In this document: positions 51,183-59,365 of the stretch, piece after piece
Layout: the number at the start of each line of letters is the position of its first letter
Numbering within the stretch: the stretch's first letter is position 1
NCBI GenBank assembly: GCA_030694465.1
Contig: JAUXYJ010000099.1
Coordinates: 41,865-105,864 of the forward strand
Direction of reading: 5' to 3'
DNA from: Deltaproteobacteria bacterium
Lineage (GTDB): Bacteria > Myxococcota_A > Polyangia > Polyangiales > Ga0077539
DNA length: 64,000 nucleotides
Made by a program: the position numbers and the translations under genes
The notes under the pieces: generated by a model
Seen by the model: the letters and a program-made list of their open reading frames with translations, nothing else
Database searches by the model: none
What the model was told of the DNA's origin: nothing

Positions 51183-52193
51183 ATGGGTCGTGCCTACGCC
51201 ATCGCTCTCAACGCATTTCGCGAAGCCGTCCGCGACCGCGTGCTCTTTGCCATCTTGGGCATCGCGCTCGCGTCCCTCGCTTTTGGAGTCTCTCTCGCGT
51301 GGCTCTCTGTCACCGAAGAAGTGCGTGTCTTAGTCGACCACGGCCTCGTCACGCTCTCGTGGCTCTCCAACATCGCCGCGATCTTTCTGGGCGCGAGTTT
51401 TCTCTACAAAGAGATCGAGCTGCGTACGCTCTACGTGATCTTGGCCAAGCCCATTTCGCGCTGGGAGTTCTTGCTCGGCCGCTACCTCGGGATCGTCGCC
51501 ACGGCCACAGTCTTTACCGCGGTCACCACCTCGGTCCTGCTCATCTTGCTCAACGTCGTCGTCGCCGAGTCCACCGTCGGCTCGGGCACCGGCGCGCTCA
51601 TCGCCCTGCTCCGACGCTCGCGATCCACACGCACCCTCGTGCTCTTGCTCGTCCCGGTCGTGCTCTTCGCGATCGCGCGATTGGCCAAGCGCATCCCCGC
51701 CCTCGTGCGAGTCCGCGACGCGCTCGCAGGAGCCGGCGCACTCATCGGTTCTGTCAGTGTTTTTGCAGCCATTGCGATCGCCTCGGCCCCCGTCGCGCCC
51801 GACGAAGTGCTCTACATCACCCTCGGCGCCACCATGGTGCTGCTCGAGGTCTGCGTGACCGCAGCGATGGCCACCTTGGTCTCTTCGTTCTCAACACCGT
51901 TTGTCACGGCGGCGCTCTCGCTCGGTTTTTTTCTCATCGGTCGCTCTACGGGCAGCATCCTTGAGCTCCGCAGCAGGCAGCTCTCCCCGGCGCTGCTCCG
52001 CGTGATGCAGGGCCTCGCCGAGGTGTTTCCGAATCTCTACCTCTACGTGCCCACTCGGCAGGTGCTCCCGAGCTCTCTGCCCGCCAGCGCGCTCTTGCTC
52101 TACGTCGGTCAACTCGCACTCTATGCTGCGTTTTATGCAGCGCTCTTTGTCGCGATCGCCTCACGAATCTTTCGCAAGAGAGACCTCACATGA
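51183..52193 (+). CDS. ABC-2 type transporter permease
   Basis: A 336-residue membrane protein with six or seven hydrophobic segments. The N-terminal 'YAIALNAFREAVRDRVLFAI' is the usual cytoplasmic entry to the first helix. 'SFLYKEIELRTLYVILAKPI' followed by 'SRWEFLLGRYLGI' is the coupling region seen in ABC-2 permeases such as NosY and YhaP-type proteins. No ATPase gene is in this window, so it must pair with one encoded elsewhere. Export of lipids, polysaccharides or small molecules is possible. It overlaps the next gene by ATGA. Confidence 0.85.
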   Translation: MGRAYAIALNAFREAVRDRVLFAILGIALASLAFGVSLAWLSVTEEVRVLVDHGLVTLSWLSNIAAIFLGASFLYKEIELRTLYVILAKPISRWEFLLGRYLGIVATATVFTAVTTSVLLILLNVVVAESTVGSGTGALIALLRRSRSTRTLVLLLVPVVLFAIARLAKRIPALVRVRDALAGAGALIGSVSVFAAIAIASAPVAPDEVLYITLGATMVLLEVCVTAAMATLVSSFSTPFVTAALSLGFFLIGRSTGSILELRSRQLSPALLRVMQGLAEVFPNLYLYVPTRQVLPSSLPASALLLYVGQLALYAAFYAALFVAIASRIFRKRDLT

Positions 52194-52837
52194 GAGCCCC
52201 GTCGCGACGACTCACGACCGCCCTCTTGATCGCGAGCGTTGTGATCACCGTGACCTCACGCGCGCTCATCGAGGGCCACCGCGAGCTCGCCCGCGGAGAG
52301 CAAGCCCTCGCCCAAGGAGCGACCAGCGACGCCATCCGAGCCCTCCGCCGGAGCGCACACTGGTACCTCCCGTTTTCGCCCTTCACCCGCCGCGCGTACG
52401 AGCAGCTCGAGCACATCGCGACCACCGCCGAGGGCCAAGGTCGCAACGACCAAGCCCTGTCCGCCTGGCGCGCCATCCGCGCGAGCGCGCTGGCCACTCG
52501 CTGGCTCATCGTGCCCGAGCGCGAGCGACTCGATCGCGCCAACCGACACCTCGCCGCCCTCATGGCCGAGCTGCCTCCGCCGCCCGAAGATCGCCTGAAA
52601 GATCGCACGCGATTGCGCGAAGAGCACCTCGCCCTCTTGCAAGAAGACCGAGCCCCAGACCCGGCCTGGCTCGTCGTGTTGGCCCTCGGATTTGCGGTGT
52701 GGCTCGCAGGGCTCTACCGCACACTCACGGTGGGCTTCGATGACCAAGACCGGCCCCAGCGACGCGCGCTGTGGCTCAGCATCGCGACCGTGCTCGGCGG
52801 ACTCGCGATGGTGCTCACCGCGATCGCGCGCGCCTAG
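52190..52837 (+). CDS. Two-TM protein with helical TPR-like domain
   Basis: A 215-residue protein. An N-terminal hydrophobic segment (about 9-24) is followed by a helical region with TPR-like repeats ('GEQALAQGATSDAIRALRRS', 'AHWYLPFSPFTRRAYEQLEH', 'EGQGRNDQALSAWRAIRASA') and ends with two hydrophobic segments ('LVVLALGFAVWLAGLYRTLT' and 'LSIATVLGGLAMVLTAIA'). Its start ATG overlaps the stop of the ABC-2 permease gene, so it probably serves as an accessory factor of that transporter. Its 3' end overlaps the convergent NUDIX gene by four bases. Function unknown. Confidence 0.7.
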   Translation: MRAPSRRLTTALLIASVVITVTSRALIEGHRELARGEQALAQGATSDAIRALRRSAHWYLPFSPFTRRAYEQLEHIATTAEGQGRNDQALSAWRAIRASALATRWLIVPERERLDRANRHLAALMAELPPPPEDRLKDRTRLREEHLALLQEDRAPDPAWLVVLALGFAVWLAGLYRTLTVGFDDQDRPQRRALWLSIATVLGGLAMVLTAIARA

Positions 52838-53397
52838 GGAAGCGGGCGATACGCGTGGGGTGCACGCACACTTCGCTCAGCAAAAAACCTGCTCGCTGCC
52901 TCTTGATGCAGCCCAAACGCAAACACCTCGTCGAGGCCCTCAGCGCCAAAGATCACCCCGCGCTCGTTGGTCTCAGCGCTCGTTACAAACGGCGCCAACA
53001 CCGACGCATCCAGCACATCCGCGACACTAAACAACAGCACCCGGTTGTGCCTCGGCTCGGTGCTCACATACCAAAACGGCCGCAGCCCCGACGCGACGAT
53101 CTGCACGCCGGTCTCTTCGAAGACCTCACGCGCCCCGCCCTCTTGCCAGCGCTCATGCGCTTCGAGAAACCCGCCCACGAGCGCGAGCTTCCCGGCCTGC
53201 GGCGCGATCGCGCGGCGGACCACCATCAGGCCCACGGCGCCGTCCACACGCACGGGCTGCAACACGACGCTCACCGGGATCGGGTTATCCCACTGCATCA
53301 CGCCACACGCGGGCGCCTTGCAACTACGCGGAAACACTGAACAATTCTCGTACGCAGTGCCACAGTGATGGCAAAACGAGTGCGCGGGGTTTGGCAT
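52834..53397 (-). CDS. NUDIX hydrolase with N-terminal zinc ribbon
   Basis: A 187-residue protein that opens with a Cys4-type zinc ribbon ('HSFCHHCGTAYENCSVFPRS', with 'CKAPACGV'). This is followed by a NUDIX fold with the box 'GGFLEAHERWQEGGAREVFE' then 'ETGVQI', containing the G-x5-E-x7-R-E-U-x-E-E-x-G-U pattern. The zinc ribbon plus NUDIX arrangement is found in NADH pyrophosphatases (NudC) and related nucleotide or ADP-ribose hydrolases. The SQPWPFPQS motif of NudC is not present, so the substrate is left open. ATG start at 53397. Divergent from the DUF350 gene. Confidence 0.85.
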   Translation of the reverse strand: MPNPAHSFCHHCGTAYENCSVFPRSCKAPACGVMQWDNPIPVSVVLQPVRVDGAVGLMVVRRAIAPQAGKLALVGGFLEAHERWQEGGAREVFEETGVQIVASGLRPFWYVSTEPRHNRVLLFSVADVLDASVLAPFVTSAETNERGVIFGAEGLDEVFAFGLHQEAASRFFAERSVRAPHAYRPLP

Positions 53398-53485
53398 CTT
53401 GGCCCAGAGCCTACCAGCCGAGTTCGCGCGCTCGCATGCGCACGATGCACAATCACGCGCACTTCGTGCTACACACTCTCCTCGG

Positions 53486-53710
53486 ATGAACTCGATGGGG
53501 CTTTTACTATCGCGCGCAGGTCAGACCATGCTCACTGGAGCGCTCGGTCTCACTGTGTTTGGGTTGTTCATGATGTTGATCTCGCGGAGCGCACCGACGT
53601 CGCTGGTGCAGCAGATTTCGCGTGAGAAAAACCCAGCGACTGCGGTGCTCTTCGCGGGCTTCGCGCTTGGCATCGCCACCGTGATCGCGTCAACGCTTCG
53701 CAGCTCGTAG
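53486..53710 (+). CDS. Small two-TM protein, DUF350 (YjfL-like)
   Basis: A 74-residue protein with two hydrophobic segments: 'TGALGLTVFGLFMMLISRSA' (about 17-36) and 'ATAVLFAGFALGIATVIAST' (about 52-71). The link between them reads 'TSLVQQISREKNPATA', matching the DUF350 signature of a polar loop with a 'K-N-x-A-x-A' element entering the second helix. The first gene of the DUF350 - DUF4178 - aminopropyltransferase set. ATG 53486 (MNSMGLLL) was chosen because the upstream extension is not membrane-like. Function unknown; a membrane partner of the downstream enzymes is likely. Confidence 0.7.
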   Translation: MNSMGLLLSRAGQTMLTGALGLTVFGLFMMLISRSAPTSLVQQISREKNPATAVLFAGFALGIATVIASTLRSS

Positions 53711-53786
53711 CCACCCCCCATCGCCCACTGATTTTTTCACCGTTTCGCGGTCGTCTGTCGGGACCGCATAGAGAGCAATAGAGCCC

Positions 53787-55250
53787 ATGGCCGTAGCGAA
53801 GGGACAGTGTCCAAACTGCGGAGCCGCAATGACCTTCGGCGCCGGCGCGAGCGTCTCGCAGGTCTGCCGCTTCTGTCGCGCCGTCGTGGTCCGCACCGAT
53901 CGCGACTGGAAAAACGTGGGCAAAGCCGCGGACTTGGCCAACACAGCCAGCCGCTTGGCCGTCAGCGACCGTGGTCGCTTTCGTGGCCGTGGCTTCGAGG
54001 TGCTCGGTCGCGTCCAGCTCGATCACGGCCAGGGCCCCTGGGACGAGTTCTATGTGCGCTTCGAAGACGGGACCTGGGGCTGGATGGCCGAGGCCCAAGG
54101 CAATCTCTACGTCACGCAGCTCATTGCCGACAAAGCACTGCAGCTTCCGCCTGCAAATTCACTACAAATCGAGCAATCAGTCACCCTTGGACGCTACGGG
54201 GTCTTCAAGGTCGTCGAGCGCAAGACCGCGAGGATGCTCACCGCCGAAGGAGAGCTGCCCTCAGCGCCCTCGGCGCAGCGATTGTACGCAGACTGCCACG
54301 GCGCCCAGGCTGCGTTTGCGACCCTTGACTACAACGACGGGACCCGCCCGCCCGAGCTCTTCGTGGGCACCATCGGCGCGTTCAGTGAGGTCACACTTCA
54401 ACCCCGCGGCGGCGAGCGCCCAGGAGCTCAAAAAGTAGCCCTCGCGGATCTCACCTGTGGCGCATGCGGAGGCAAGCTCCCCCCGCCCAAGCCTGGGATC
54501 GAGCGCATCGCGTGCCGCTATTGCAGCGCGATCTCGGACTCGGCCACGATGGCAGTGCTCGCGAGACAACACGCCGCGCGCTCGAAGTCTGTGCTGCCCC
54601 TCGGCGCCGAAGGGACGCTCGGCGGGACCAAGTACACCGTGCTGGGGTATTGCGAACGCAGCGCCGTGATCGAAGGCGAGCCCTTTGCGTGGCAAGAGTA
54701 CCTACTCTGGTCAGAATCCGTGGGATTTCGCTGGATTATGTGTGACGAAGGCAACTGGCTCTTCGTCACGCCCATCTCGCCCGCGGACGTACAAGTCAAC
54801 GGCTACCAAGCGCGTTGGCACGGCCGGACCTTTCAGCGACGCAACGAAAACAACGCCACCGTCGCCTACGTCATGGGCGAGTTTTATTGGAAAGTGCAGA
54901 TCGGCGAGACCGTGCTCGCGACGGACTTTATCAACGGCAGCGATGTGCTCTCGTCCGAGCGTTCGTCAGACGAAATCCAGTGGAGTTATTGCTCGCCGGT
55001 CTCGTTTGCGCAGATCGCGACCGCCTTCGGCGTAGCCCCCAACGCGGCCAATTTGGGCCAGACGTTTACGCCCTCCAGCGAGGGCTCGGGCGCTGCCGCC
55101 GCGGGTGGCGCGTTCTCGAGTCTCGCCATCGTGGTGTGCATCATCGTCTGCATCATCTGTGTCGCGATCAACGGGGACGGCGAAGGCGGCAGCTCGGGTG
55201 GCGGTTTCATTGGCTCGAGCAGCAGCTTTGGCGGCTTCGGCGGAAAATAA
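53787..55250 (+). CDS. Double DUF4178 protein with zinc ribbons
   Basis: A 487-residue protein. A zinc ribbon (CPNCGAAMTFGAGASVSQVC..C, about residues 8-30) precedes a DUF4178 domain ('FRGRGFEVLGRVQLDHGQGP', 'WDEFYVRFEDGTWGWMAEAQ'). A second zinc ribbon ('LTCGACGGKLPPPKP' ... 'CRYCS') precedes a second DUF4178 ('TVLGYCERSAVIEGEPFAWQ', 'EYLLWSESVGFRWIMCDEGN'). A hydrophobic segment near 445-465 ('FSSLAIVVCIIVCIICVAIN') precedes a Gly/Ser tail. DUF4178 is a small beta-barrel of unknown ligand. It is 24 bp upstream of the aminopropyltransferase, so the two probably act on the same membrane substrate. Confidence 0.88.
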   Translation: MAVAKGQCPNCGAAMTFGAGASVSQVCRFCRAVVVRTDRDWKNVGKAADLANTASRLAVSDRGRFRGRGFEVLGRVQLDHGQGPWDEFYVRFEDGTWGWMAEAQGNLYVTQLIADKALQLPPANSLQIEQSVTLGRYGVFKVVERKTARMLTAEGELPSAPSAQRLYADCHGAQAAFATLDYNDGTRPPELFVGTIGAFSEVTLQPRGGERPGAQKVALADLTCGACGGKLPPPKPGIERIACRYCSAISDSATMAVLARQHAARSKSVLPLGAEGTLGGTKYTVLGYCERSAVIEGEPFAWQEYLLWSESVGFRWIMCDEGNWLFVTPISPADVQVNGYQARWHGRTFQRRNENNATVAYVMGEFYWKVQIGETVLATDFINGSDVLSSERSSDEIQWSYCSPVSFAQIATAFGVAPNAANLGQTFTPSSEGSGAAAAGGAFSSLAIVVCIIVCIICVAINGDGEGGSSGGGFIGSSSSFGGFGGK

Positions 55251-55274
55251 TCGCCCACGCGATCGCCCCACGAG

Positions 55275-56768
55275 ATGCACCGCACCCTGGTCTACGTCAC
55301 TGTGTTTTTGCTCGCGACCTGCGGTCTGGTCTACCAGCTCCTCGCGGGCGCCGTCGCGAGCTACGTGCTCGGTGACTCCATCGCGCAGTTCTCGGTCGTC
55401 ATCGGTTGCTACCTCTCGGCCATGGGCGTGGGCGCCTACGCGTCGCGCAACCTCGAGCCCCCCGGAAGACTCTTTGTCGACGCCAGCCTCTCGGCCGCCG
55501 TCATCGGCGGATGCTCGTCCACGCTGCTGTTATTAACCTTCCCGCGCAGCGCGTTTTTTCGCCCGGTGCTGTACGGCGTAGTGATCGCGACGGGAATGCT
55601 CGTGGGCCTAGCCCTCCCATTATTACTCAGGGTTTTGCGCCGCCAACTCGCCCTCCGTGAGCTCGCCGCCCGCGCCCTCGCCGTGGACTACGCCGGCGCC
55701 GTCGTGGGCTCGTTGGTCTTCTCGCTGCTCGCGGTCCCGCGCCTGGGTCTCGCCCGCACAGCCCTCACGTTTGGCATCTTGCAGGCGCTCTCTGCGCTCG
55801 CGGCGACCTACGCGCTCGGCCCCGCGGTGGGCCCGCCCAAGTGGCTCCGCGTGCGCGCGGTGTGCACCGTGATCGCCCTGAGCGCGCTGTTGCTGTTGTC
55901 TCCGCGGATGGCCTCGGTGATCGAAGACGGGATGTACCCCGACCCGGTGATCTACGCGCACAAGAGCTTGTACCAGCGCGTGGTTGTCACCTCGGGCCGC
56001 GGCTCACTCCAGCTCTTTCTCGACGGAAATCTCCAGTTCGCCAGCACCGACGAGCACCGCTACCACGAGGCCCTCGTGCACCCCGCGCTCGTGCACGCGC
56101 GCTCACGCCGCAACGTGCTGGTCTTGGGCGGCGGCGATGGTCTCGCCGTGCGCGAAATCTTGCGCCACCGAGACGTGCAACACGTCACGCTCGTGGACCT
56201 AGACCCCGCGATGACCCAGCTCGCGCGCACCTTCGAGCCCGTGCGCAGAATGAACGGTGGTTCACTCTCAAACCCACGCGTCCGTGTGATCAACGACGAC
56301 GCCATGGTGTGGCTCACCCAGGGCACCGAGCGCTATGACTCGGTCATCGTAGACTTTCCCGATCCCAACAATTTCTCACTCGGAAAGCTCTACACCACCC
56401 GATTTTACCACCTGCTCCGCGCGCGGCTCTCCCCCGGCGCCACCGTCGTGGTCCAGAGCACCTCGCCCATGCAAGCGCGGCACTCGTACTGGTGTGTCGC
56501 ACGCACGCTCGAAGCCTCCGGGTTTATCATCCGGCCCTACCACACCGCGGTGCCCTCGTTTGGCGAGTGGGGCTACGTGCTCGCCCGCGTCGAGCCCTTC
56601 GATGCGCCCAGCGAGCTACCTCAAAACCTCAGGTTTTTAACCCGCGAAGTGCTCGCGACGCTCTTTGTGTTCTCGCCCGACATGGCCAGAGTCCCCGGCG
56701 AGATCAACCGGCTCAACAACCAGGTCCTCGTGCAGCTGTACGACCGCGAATGGCGACGCTATTTCTGA
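55275..56768 (+). CDS. Membrane-anchored spermidine synthase-like aminopropyltransferase
   Basis: A 497-residue protein. The N-terminal about 220 residues have six or seven hydrophobic segments ('LVYVTVFLLATCGLVYQLLA', 'VVIGCYLSAMGVGAYASRNL', 'VLYGVVIATGMLVGLALPLL'). The C-terminal half is a class I methyltransferase fold of the spermidine synthase type: 'LYQRVVVTSGRGSLQLFLDG' and 'HEALVHPALVH', the SAM/dcSAM loop 'NVLVLGGGDGLAVREI', 'VTLVDLDPAMTQLARTF', and the catalytic acid region 'YDSVIVDFPDPNNFSLGKLY'. It probably transfers an aminopropyl group from decarboxylated SAM; the acceptor is unknown. No SpeD is in the window. Confidence 0.9.
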   Translation: MHRTLVYVTVFLLATCGLVYQLLAGAVASYVLGDSIAQFSVVIGCYLSAMGVGAYASRNLEPPGRLFVDASLSAAVIGGCSSTLLLLTFPRSAFFRPVLYGVVIATGMLVGLALPLLLRVLRRQLALRELAARALAVDYAGAVVGSLVFSLLAVPRLGLARTALTFGILQALSALAATYALGPAVGPPKWLRVRAVCTVIALSALLLLSPRMASVIEDGMYPDPVIYAHKSLYQRVVVTSGRGSLQLFLDGNLQFASTDEHRYHEALVHPALVHARSRRNVLVLGGGDGLAVREILRHRDVQHVTLVDLDPAMTQLARTFEPVRRMNGGSLSNPRVRVINDDAMVWLTQGTERYDSVIVDFPDPNNFSLGKLYTTRFYHLLRARLSPGATVVVQSTSPMQARHSYWCVARTLEASGFIIRPYHTAVPSFGEWGYVLARVEPFDAPSELPQNLRFLTREVLATLFVFSPDMARVPGEINRLNNQVLVQLYDREWRRYF

Positions 56769-56790
56769 GCGCCTCGGGCACTCTCCCACG

Positions 56791-57225
56791 GTGACCGAGA
56801 CCAGCTTTAAGACCGTGGTCGTCAGCGCCGCGGTGATCTTTCGCGACGACACCGTGCTGCTCACGCAGAGACCCGCGGGCACACACCTCGCGAACCTCTG
56901 GGAATTTCCAGGCGGAAAAGTCGAACCCAACGAAGACCCTCGCGACGCCCTCGCGCGTGAGCTCCGCGAAGAGCTCGGTGTAGACACCACCGTGCACCAG
57001 ATTCTCGAGTGCACTTTTTGGCGTTATCCCAACAAAAACGTGCTCTTGCTCTTCTTCGAGACCGCCCTCGCCCCCGACGTAGAGCCTCAACACCTCGGCG
57101 TGAGCGCGCACGTCTGGGCCACGCGCGACACCCTCGCACAGTACGCCATGCCTCCCGCCGACGAGCCCGTCTTGGCCGTCGTGCAAGCACAGCTCACACA
57201 GCGATCAGCCCTGCGAAATACGTGA
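56791..57225 (+). CDS. MutT-family NUDIX hydrolase (8-oxo-dGTP diphosphatase-like)
   Basis: A 144-residue single-domain NUDIX protein. It reads 'VVVSAAVIFRDDTVLLTQRP', then 'GTHLANLWEFPGGKVEPNED', then 'PRDALARELREELGVDTTVH'. The NUDIX box and the 'W-E-F-P-G-G-K' sequence before it are the hallmarks of MutT, which hydrolyses oxidised purine nucleotides. GTG 56791 is 22 bases after the aminopropyltransferase stop, so it may be the last gene of that operon. The 3' end overlaps the convergent membrane gene by 21 bases. Confidence 0.88.
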   Translation: MTETSFKTVVVSAAVIFRDDTVLLTQRPAGTHLANLWEFPGGKVEPNEDPRDALARELREELGVDTTVHQILECTFWRYPNKNVLLLFFETALAPDVEPQHLGVSAHVWATRDTLAQYAMPPADEPVLAVVQAQLTQRSALRNT

Positions 57226-57687
57226 CCAACGCTGCATAGGGCTCACCCCAAACGCCGCGATCGCCGCCACCGCAGCGACCCGCGCGATGCCCTCGACGGG
57301 CCGCACCGCACACCACCCAAGCGCCCACACCAAGCCGCCCGCCAACGGGATCAACGGCCTCGCGGCGCTCACCCCACGCGCGGCTTCAAACCACACCACC
57401 ATCACCACGAGCGCGCCCAAGACCTCACGGGCTTCGCTCGCCCACTGCGCGCAAATCAGCAAGACCGCGCCCACCCGCGCCATCGCCCGGAGCGTGTCTT
57501 GCGTCGGCCCTCGCCCCAGCGAATGAAGCCCCGCGAGCGTGCTCGTCGCGATGGCCAAGAGAGACACCATCACGCCCAGCGGGGCGTGCACAACACCCTG
57601 CGAATTCGCTAACAGATAAGCGAGGGCCGTCGCGCCTGCGGCGATCAAGAGCGCCGAGCGCTGTGGGGCGTTGGGTCCTTCCGCCAT
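57205..57687 (-). CDS. Hypothetical membrane protein, 160 aa
   Basis: A small integral membrane protein with four or five hydrophobic segments: 'SALLIAAGATALAYLLANSQ', 'PLGVMVSLLAIATSTLAGL', 'ARVGAVLLICAQWA', 'LGALVVMVVWFEAA' and 'PLAGGLVWALGWCAV'. ATG 57687 (MAEGPNAPQ) opens the membrane region; the longer frame upstream has no such character. It is divergent from cinA with a 98-bp gap. No family is recognised. Confidence 0.6.
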   Translation of the reverse strand: MAEGPNAPQRSALLIAAGATALAYLLANSQGVVHAPLGVMVSLLAIATSTLAGLHSLGRGPTQDTLRAMARVGAVLLICAQWASEAREVLGALVVMVVWFEAARGVSAARPLIPLAGGLVWALGWCAVRPVEGIARVAAVAAIAAFGVSPMQRWSRISQG

Positions 57688-57785
57688 GACGCTGGGTGAT
57701 ATCGCACGCAATAGGCACTTGGAGTGCAAATTCGGCCGATTGCACTGTTGGTGGACTCCCGATTGAGCGGTACCGTCACCGGCCC

Positions 57786-59054
57786 ATGACAAGCGCAGCC
57801 ATTGTCACCATCGGCACCGAAATCACCCGCGGAGAGCTCCGCGACAGCAACGGACCTTTTCTCGCAGAGCAGCTCATCACACTAGGCTTCGACGTCCACG
57901 AGCTGGTCTCTGTCGACGACGACGTGCCGCGCATCGAGGCCACGCTCCGGCGCGTTGGCGCCGCTGTCGACGTGGTGCTCGTCACCGGAGGACTCGGCCC
58001 CACCAGCGACGATGTCACCGTGCAAGCAGCCTCGCAGGCGCTCGGTGTGCTGGTCGTTCGCGATGAGAAATCCCTGCAAATGATCACGCGTAAGATCACT
58101 GCGCTCGGCCGCGAAATGACCGAGTCCCGCGCCAGCATGGCCGACGTCCCCGAGGGCTCCGAAGTGCTGAGCAACCCCATCGGCAGCGCCCCCGGGTTTG
58201 CCTGCAGCTTCGCCAAAGCGCGCGCGTTTTTTATGCCTGGAGTGCCCACCGAAATGCGCGCGATCTTCGAGACCCACGTCGTCTCGCGCATCGGCCCCAT
58301 GGCACACCCCACGTCCGCACAGATCGTCTTGCGCACCTACGGAGCCCCCGAGGCCACCGTGGGCGAGCGGCTCGAAGACCTCGAGGCCCGCCACCCTGGG
58401 CTCACCCTAGGCTATCGCTTGGTGTTTCCAGAGATCGAGGTCAAAGTGCGTGTGCAAGACAGCGACCTCGCGACCGCCCGCGCCCGCGCTCGCGCCATCG
58501 CCAACGAGGCCCGCAACCGGCTGGGCGCGATTGTCCACGGCGAAGACGAAGACTCGTTTGCCCGCAGCGTCGGCCGCGCCCTGCGCGCAAGAGGCTTCAC
58601 CCTCGCCCTCGCAGAGTCATGCACCGGCGGTCTCGCGGGCGCCCTGCTCACCGCCGTCGCAGGCTCCAGCGAGTACCTTCTCTTGGACGCAGTGACCTAC
58701 TCCAACGCGTCCAAAGAGCGCCTCCTCGGGGTCTCGCCAGAGATTCTGATGGCCCACGGCGCGGTGTCCCCCGAGACCGCAGAGCAGATGGCCGTAGGCG
58801 CACGCAGGGTGGCCAACGCAGACATCGCCGTGTCCGTCACAGGCATCGCGGGCCCCAGCGGCGGCTCCGAGCTCCGCCCGGTGGGCACAGTGCACTTCGC
58901 CGTCGCCACATCCCAAGGCGTCCACGCGGTGTCTCAGCGCTTCGACGGAGACCGCGAGCGAATCCAGCGCGCTTCGGCCTTCTTTGCGCTCTCACTCGTG
59001 CTCAGCGCGTGCTCGGGCGACGCGCCGTTGTCAGTCGGCCCACACTGCACCTAG
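57786..59054 (+). CDS. cinA: CinA-family nicotinamide-nucleotide amidohydrolase
   Basis: A 422-residue protein with an N-terminal MoCF-biosynthesis-like (COG1058) domain ('VTIGTEITRGELRDSNGPFL', 'VVLVTGGLGPTSDDVTVQAA') and a C-terminal PncC-type domain ('TLALAESCTGGLAGALLTAV', 'VTGIAGPSGGSELRPVGTVH'). The two activities are ADP-ribose or NAD-related pyrophosphatase and NMN deamidase, used in pyridine-nucleotide recycling. In many bacteria cinA lies directly before recA and is linked to competence. Here it is 311 bp before recA, with a possible operator between them. A stop at 59054 follows a C-terminal Ala/Ser/Cys-rich segment. Confidence 0.93.
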   Translation: MTSAAIVTIGTEITRGELRDSNGPFLAEQLITLGFDVHELVSVDDDVPRIEATLRRVGAAVDVVLVTGGLGPTSDDVTVQAASQALGVLVVRDEKSLQMITRKITALGREMTESRASMADVPEGSEVLSNPIGSAPGFACSFAKARAFFMPGVPTEMRAIFETHVVSRIGPMAHPTSAQIVLRTYGAPEATVGERLEDLEARHPGLTLGYRLVFPEIEVKVRVQDSDLATARARARAIANEARNRLGAIVHGEDEDSFARSVGRALRARGFTLALAESCTGGLAGALLTAVAGSSEYLLLDAVTYSNASKERLLGVSPEILMAHGAVSPETAEQMAVGARRVANADIAVSVTGIAGPSGGSELRPVGTVHFAVATSQGVHAVSQRFDGDRERIQRASAFFALSLVLSACSGDAPLSVGPHCT

Positions 59055-59365
59055 CAAACCCTCACAATGGACATAGTCTGTCCATACAAACGCTCGGGAC
59101 GATTGCCCTAGAAAACGTGATTTGGAGTCTGGATCGCTCTAATCGCTGGGTTTATCACAGTGTGTTCTTGTACTTGGTTGACGTCAATCGCTTTACCTCT
59201 GCGGTCGATTGGGTCATACCTCTGTCTGTGCGGTGACGCTGTGCGGGTGTTCTGTAAGACCCACCCTGACATGGCCCTCAGCGCAACAATGCATCACCCA
59301 ACGCGTGCACGTGGGACAGCCCACCCAGCACACGACACAACCACCAAAGGCACGGTTACGCAGCT
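59055..59365. other. 311-bp intergenic region upstream of recA
   Basis: AT-richer than the flanking genes and without a coding frame of its own. It contains the inverted repeat ATGGACA-TAGTC-TGTCCAT at 59077-59095 and the 10-bp palindrome TTGACGTCAA at 59178-59187. No site matching the published Myxococcus LexA box was recognised with confidence. Confidence 0.55.
59077..59095. promoter_or_regulatory. Candidate operator before recA
   Basis: ATGGACATAGTCTGTCCAT is a perfect 7-bp inverted repeat with a 5-bp spacer, 271 bp before the recA start and 23 bp after the cinA stop. The size fits a dimeric repressor. Whether it is an SOS or LexA-type site is not known. Confidence 0.45.
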
